From assembly GCA_002127415.1 (NCBI GenBank), contig MWJR01000059.1, forward strand, positions 1 to 9,533: 9,533 nt of DNA. Direction: 5' to 3'. Both the position numbers and the translations under genes were made by a program. The notes beneath the pieces were generated by a model. It had not been told where the DNA came from, ran no database searches, and worked only from the letters and a program-made list of their open reading frames with translations. Source of the stretch: Calditrichaeota bacterium AABM5.125.24 (GTDB lineage Bacteria; Electryoneota; AABM5-125-24; Hatepunaeales; Hatepunaeaceae). This document shows, piece after piece, positions 6,275 through 9,533 of this stretch (position 1 is its first letter; each line of letters starts with the position of its first letter).

Positions 6275-6454
6275 TCAGTCCCTGGCGTGATGGAGCCCCT
6301 CGACGTCATAGTAAATAACCAGCTCCCCGAACACAAGGAAATATACACAGGGACTTAAGTCCGGCGGATGGCCATCAGGGTTATAGACTATCTGGCAATC
6401 TTTGTGATTCCTGAAGTCATCCGCTTCTTCCGGAACAATGTCGTTCGCATTCAT
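6275..6454 (-). CDS. 59-residue protein resembling the C-terminus of the upstream fibre-like protein
   Basis: ATG at 6454 to TGA at 6275. An AGGGA ribosome binding site overlaps the stop codon of the upstream gene, 9 nt before the ATG, and a strong terminator follows, so this is very likely a real last gene of the operon. The protein is acidic at its N-terminus (DIVPEEADD) and hydrophobic later. Residues 22-31 (IVYNPDGHPP) and 38-57 (YFLVFGELVIYYDVEGLHHA) align without gaps to residues 438-447 and 453-472 of the 472-residue protein, with 6 of 10 and 8 of 20 identities. It has no signal peptide and two cysteines (C20, C36). I do not recognise a named family. By position and similarity it may be a free tip or capping domain, an assembly partner, or a folding helper for the fibre; this is inference. 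Confidence 0.8.
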   Translation of the reverse strand: MNANDIVPEEADDFRNHKDCQIVYNPDGHPPDLSPCVYFLVFGELVIYYDVEGLHHARD

Positions 6455-6466
6455 ATGAATTAATCC

Positions 6467-7885
6467 CTATGCGTTGTGACCGCCGATGTTGTCGATGTAG
6501 AAGACACAGATACCTTGGATGTAAAAATCGATGGACGGTTGACCGGGAATATGACCGACCGGATTATCTATGATGCCTCTGGCGGCGGGATCGATAATAT
6601 CAATCCCGTTGTTCATTAAAATGGCGTTCCCGTTCATCTGCACCTGCCCGAACATGTCGATCGTCTGGCCAACGCGGGAAAGGATAACGTTCCTCGTGTT
6701 GTTCTGTGTGCCAATGTTCAGATCGCGGTTGTTGGCCTGGCAATCGATCTGACCATCGACAGCATCCGTGCCCACACGGATGTGTTCTTCTGCGTCCAGT
6801 CTGCCCTTGGCAATAACATCCTGGCCGTCACGGCCGATGTTGACATCGTCGGTGTGATTGGTGGCTCCGATGTTCAGATCACCGTCAGCCCCGTCGAGTC
6901 CGTTTTGAGTCCGCAGGTTGCTGACCGTGCGAACGTTGTTGTTGGGTCCGCCGATGATGACTTCGCCTGTGTCGACAGATGAACCTATCAACAGCGGGTC
7001 GTTGTCCTTGGCATATAGACCGTTTTCAGGGCCGGTGATGAATAGAGGACCGTCGACGTTAACATGGCCGTTCAGCTCCGAAGTGCCATCGACTTTCAGC
7101 GCGAGGGCGTTGGCGTGGTTGCTGGCGTTGGTCACGCTCAATCCGGTTGACTCCGGGTCACCAACAGATTGGGCAACCATTTCGCTCATTCCCGCCACCT
7201 TCAACGCACGGGAATTGGGATGACCGCCGCCACGGGCTACCTTCAGGCAGGGTATCTCGGGGTCTCCCCTTGGGGGATCAGTCATCTCACATAATCCCTC
7301 CAATTTTAACGCGCGGGATTCAGGATTAGCGCTGAGATTGACAACCCTCAACCCGATTGGACCTGGGTCACCTCCCACGCCGGCAAGTATCTCTGTCATA
7401 CCCTCAACTCTGAGCGCCTTCGCATCGTCGTGATCGCTGCGATTAATCACATGCAGGGCAGTTGTTGATGGATCATTATCCCCATCGACCGCGTTGATCT
7501 CCGTCCGACCAGTAACTTTCAGCGCCCGTGAGGATTGATGTGAACTGTTGTTGATGACCTCCGCCGTAACTGTTGCCGGTGGATCGCCTTCGAACGGCGT
7601 CTGCACCTTCAATGCCCGACCGAAGGGATTTCTGCTGGCATTGCTCACCAGCAGGCCGGTTGAACCCGGAGCCTGCTCGAAAACGTTGGCGATAATCTCA
7701 GCCACGCCTTCAACCTTCAAGGCGCGGGCATCGGCGTTGGTGCTGGTGTTGACCGCCTTTATGGCGATCTTGTCGTCGTCACCCTCGTTGACGTCGTTGA
7801 CCTTCAGGATGTTGTGATGCTGAGGGTCAGAAACGATGTCTTGGTTGCTCTTTACGGAACTTGTCCTTCCCCAAGATTCTGCCAT
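6467..7885 (-). CDS. Repetitive beta-solenoid / fibre-like protein with 35-residue ALKV repeats
   Basis: 472 residues from an ATG with a strong GAAAGGAG 6 nt upstream. Residues 54-265 hold seven copies of [RKL]-A-L-[KR]-[VL] at 54, 90, 120, 156, 191, 226 and 261, mostly 35 apart. Each is followed by a TEI/SEM-like strand, a GDP-type turn and a GL-V-N-S strand. Residues ~297-416 hold three copies of a different motif, x-L-[NL]-I-G....T..V.I (297, 336, 388); the latter two continue R..GQ and a G-containing strand. This style resembles phage or contractile-tail fibres and other trimeric beta-helical shafts. Residues ~430-472 form a distinct terminal piece (NPVGHIP..., FYIQGICVFYID, GGHNA). There is no N-terminal signal peptide, lipobox, T9SS domain or membrane segment, so export is unexplained. 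The gene sits 19 nt after the beta-helix surface protein and 12 nt before the 59-residue gene. Function unknown; the solenoid or fibre architecture is inferred from periodicity. Confidence 0.85.
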   Translation of the reverse strand: MAESWGRTSSVKSNQDIVSDPQHHNILKVNDVNEGDDDKIAIKAVNTSTNADARALKVEGVAEIIANVFEQAPGSTGLLVSNASRNPFGRALKVQTPFEGDPPATVTAEVINNSSHQSSRALKVTGRTEINAVDGDNDPSTTALHVINRSDHDDAKALRVEGMTEILAGVGGDPGPIGLRVVNLSANPESRALKLEGLCEMTDPPRGDPEIPCLKVARGGGHPNSRALKVAGMSEMVAQSVGDPESTGLSVTNASNHANALALKVDGTSELNGHVNVDGPLFITGPENGLYAKDNDPLLIGSSVDTGEVIIGGPNNNVRTVSNLRTQNGLDGADGDLNIGATNHTDDVNIGRDGQDVIAKGRLDAEEHIRVGTDAVDGQIDCQANNRDLNIGTQNNTRNVILSRVGQTIDMFGQVQMNGNAILMNNGIDIIDPAARGIIDNPVGHIPGQPSIDFYIQGICVFYIDNIGGHNA

Positions 7886-7891
7886 GATCTG

Positions 7892-7899
7892 CTCCTTTC
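7892..7899 (-). promoter_or_regulatory. Ribosome binding site of the fibre-like protein gene
   Basis: GAAAGGAG on the minus strand lies 6 nt before the ATG at 7885. It starts only 5 nt after the stop codon of the preceding gene, as expected for translation within one operon. Confidence 0.7.
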
Positions 7900-7904
7900 A
7901 GTAA

Positions 7905-9533
7905 TTATGGTATTGGATAAGCATAGGGGCCACCATAGCACCCTATATCGGATCTGCTTCCGTCCAAATCTAATAAATCGGGACGCCCCATGTCTAGGCA
8001 TGGTGAATAATTTCTTAAAATAAAACTGCCCTCTACAAACAAAGGATCATGATCAATTATGTTGTTGGGGCCCAATGTGAAGCCATCCGAATCCATGAGC
8101 CTTTGATAGTCCCATATCAGGTTGTAATCAGGCACAAGTGGATTATTTGCCAGGGCACTGGCGTTCCACAAGGCTGTTGATCTGGTGTGTATTACGATAT
8201 TGTTATCGAATTCTCCATAAGATAAATAGACGTCTATACCCTGCCATCCTTCTGTTAAAACGTTATTTCTGATTACGGATCTGTTTATCCAGGCTCTGAT
8301 ACCACTGGAACCTGACAACGAAATAATATTATTCAAGATCTTAGGACTGGCGCGGTAATCAAGCCCGATACCCCAGAATTCAGCATTTGTAATCGCGAAA
8401 CCTCTTATGCCAGAAGTCGTGTCCTGTTCACCGTCAACGAGCACACCCCAGGTCCTGAGCGTTGCATCAATAATAGTGACTTCAGGTCCATCTGAACTTT
8501 CAAGCCAGATATTTTTATCCCAAAAATTTATATCACCTTCATAAATACCCGGCCTGACCCTGACCGTATCCCCGTCTTGAGAGGCGTCGATTGCCTCCTG
8601 AATGGTCTCGAAGTCGTCCGGCACCCAGATGACTCGGGGGCGGTCGTTCTGGACGGTCAAATATATTACAGGGCTGTATCCAACGTTGCCGGAGCCGTCC
8701 GAGGCTCTCACCTGAACAATATAATTGCCGTCATCCATTTCATTTGTGACCCAGGTCACTCTTCCATCAAAAAAGTTACCCATACATATAAGTTTTTGAA
8801 AAATTCGCCCGTTCAAATAGATCTCCACCGTATCCAGACCCGCGTCGTCCATCACCTGGAAGCGCAGCTCGACGGTTCCCTCGACCTCAGAGCCCGGTTC
8901 CGGCGACCGCCAGACTACCACCGGCGGGGTGTGATCCTCCGGTGGAGGGTCGGGGTTGTTCTTCACCCGAACCAGCAGCGCCGGACTTATCCCCATATTC
9001 CCGACAGAATCCCAGGCGCGGGCCTCCCAGATGTGCACGCCGTCGGAGCCCAAGCGGGTGTCCCAGAGGTATTCCACTCCCCCTTCAGTTCCCCCCCGCG
9101 GAGCGGGAGGGAGATAAATGATTGGAACACCGTCCTTCAACAAACGGGCAGAGTCCACCCCGCTCTCGTCGAAAACCCTTACCTGCAGCCGCACTGTATC
9201 CTGAAGGGTGCTGCCCGCTTCGGGAGCAACCCACCATACGTCCGGCGGGGTGTGATCCTCCGGTGGAGGGTCTGGGTTGTTCTTAATTCTGACAACCAGA
9301 GATGGACTTATCCCAATGTTGCCCGATTCGTCCCACGCACGAGCCTCGAGGATATAAACGTCGTCCTCGACCTCGCGGGTGTCCCAGGATATGGTGTATA
9401 GTGTGTCTTGGCTGGCGGGTATGCTCCAGTCAGGGGGGGAGAAGCCGTTGCGATAGATGTTCAGTCGGCTGATGCCGCCTTCATCGTAGGCGGTGAAGGT
9501 GAGTTCGACGGTTCCGGCAAGTTCAGCGCCGCT
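7905..9533 (-). CDS. Surface protein with Ig-like repeats and C-terminal right-handed beta-helix (5' end outside window)
   Basis: The minus-strand frame is open to the right edge with no stop, so the internal GTG at 9194 is not the start; 542 residues are visible. Residues 1-~300 contain three Ig-like repeats of ~107 residues, each with a TVEL/TVRL strand, D-[ED]-x-G, an EARAWD..GN.GISP-type strand (QVRASDGSGNVGYSP in the third) and, in the first two, the linker NNPDPPPEDHTPP. Residues ~301-542 form a pectin-lyase-like beta-helix, beginning WVPDDFETIQEAIDASQDGDTV...PGIYEG and ending in the familiar DPLFVEG..., SPCLDMG.PDLLDLDGSRSDIG, YGGPYAYP. Such proteins are exported and often bind or display carbohydrates or adhere to surfaces; no catalytic residues could be assigned. 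Unusually, it stops right after GGPYAYPIP, with no T9SS sorting domain like the one at the left edge. It is the first visible gene of the fibre operon. Confidence 0.9.
   Translation of the reverse strand, partial: SGAELAGTVELTFTAYDEGGISRLNIYRNGFSPPDWSIPASQDTLYTISWDTREVEDDVYILEARAWDESGNIGISPSLVVRIKNNPDPPPEDHTPPDVWWVAPEAGSTLQDTVRLQVRVFDESGVDSARLLKDGVPIIYLPPAPRGGTEGGVEYLWDTRLGSDGVHIWEARAWDSVGNMGISPALLVRVKNNPDPPPEDHTPPVVVWRSPEPGSEVEGTVELRFQVMDDAGLDTVEIYLNGRIFQKLICMGNFFDGRVTWVTNEMDDGNYIVQVRASDGSGNVGYSPVIYLTVQNDRPRVIWVPDDFETIQEAIDASQDGDTVRVRPGIYEGDINFWDKNIWLESSDGPEVTIIDATLRTWGVLVDGEQDTTSGIRGFAITNAEFWGIGLDYRASPKILNNIISLSGSSGIRAWINRSVIRNNVLTEGWQGIDVYLSYGEFDNNIVIHTRSTALWNASALANNPLVPDYNLIWDYQRLMDSDGFTLGPNNIIDHDPLFVEGSFILRNYSPCLDMGRPDLLDLDGSRSDIGCYGGPYAYPIP
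8921..9284. repeat. Near-identical 43-bp blocks marking the Ig-like tandem duplication
   Basis: Bases 8921-8963 and 9242-9284 are identical except for one position (8952 vs 9273). They lie exactly 321 bases, or 107 codons, apart. They encode the linker KNNPDPPPEDHTPP between Ig-like units, while the domains between them have diverged, which suggests recent homogenisation or strong constraint at the linker. Confidence 0.85.
9090..9112. repeat. GC-rich palindrome inside the second Ig-like repeat
   Basis: TCCCCCCCGC (9090-9099) and GCGGGAGGGA (9103-9112) pair over 10 bases with one non-Watson-Crick position around a GGA loop. It lies within coding sequence, reading PPAPRGGTEGG in the protein, in a loop where the neighbouring Ig unit has unrelated sequence. 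The flank (CCCCCTTCAG) resembles intergenic palindromic repeats more than a protein-coding constraint. Confidence 0.5.

Noticed and set aside
6275..7885. Prophage tail-fibre module
   Set aside because: Fibre-like repeats are present, but there are no other phage genes, the neighbours are housekeeping or surface genes, and the operon begins with a secreted-type beta-helix protein. Not supported as prophage from this window.
8577..9401. 274-residue plus-strand reading frame across the Ig/beta-helix gene
   Set aside because: Antisense shadow over a gene with clear repeats and domain motifs; it only mirrors the repeated DNA.

Overview
The window looks like mid-to-high-GC DNA from a bacterium of the FCB superphylum (the Bacteroidetes/Zixibacteria/Latescibacteria/Cloacimonetes neighbourhood). 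The main evidence is a type IX secretion (T9SS) type A sorting domain at the left edge, and at the right edge an Ig-like plus right-handed beta-helix surface protein of the kind common in uncultured FCB genomes. The phylum cannot be fixed from the sequence alone. Several genes start with TTG, and the non-coding DNA is rich in small hairpins and short repeats.

Layout. Positions 2-655 (+) hold the 3' end of a large T9SS-exported protein. It converges on a block of three minus-strand genes through a short, repeat-filled intergenic stretch (656-812). In transcription order the minus-strand block is hppA (6078-3958, membrane pyrophosphatase with the K+-dependent signature), sat (3802-2570, dissimilatory-type ATP sulfurylase) and a CoA-disulfide/polysulfide-reductase-like flavoprotein with a C-terminal rhodanese domain (2510-813). 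The hppA-sat gap of 154 nt carries three near-perfect hairpins. The sat-flavoprotein gap is short and suggests co-transcription.

Upstream of hppA lies a second minus-strand operon, read from the right edge: an Ig-like/beta-helix surface protein (5' end outside the window, stop at 7905), a 472-residue repetitive beta-solenoid or fibre-like protein (7885-6467), a 59-residue protein (6454-6275), and a strong rho-independent terminator (6251-6215). The gaps inside this operon are 19 and 12 nt.

How the genes fit together. Sat turns ATP plus sulfate into APS plus pyrophosphate, or the reverse. HppA couples pyrophosphate hydrolysis, or synthesis, to cation transport. The flavoprotein-rhodanese handles persulfide or polysulfide sulfur. 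Together they read as a compact sulfur-energy module. The second operon is a cell-surface or fibre module of unknown role. Its most striking property is that the 59-residue protein is a stand-alone relative of the last ~35 residues of the 472-residue protein upstream (about 14 identities in two ungapped blocks of 30 residues). This suggests a small, apparently undescribed fibre-tip or assembly domain that exists both fused and free.
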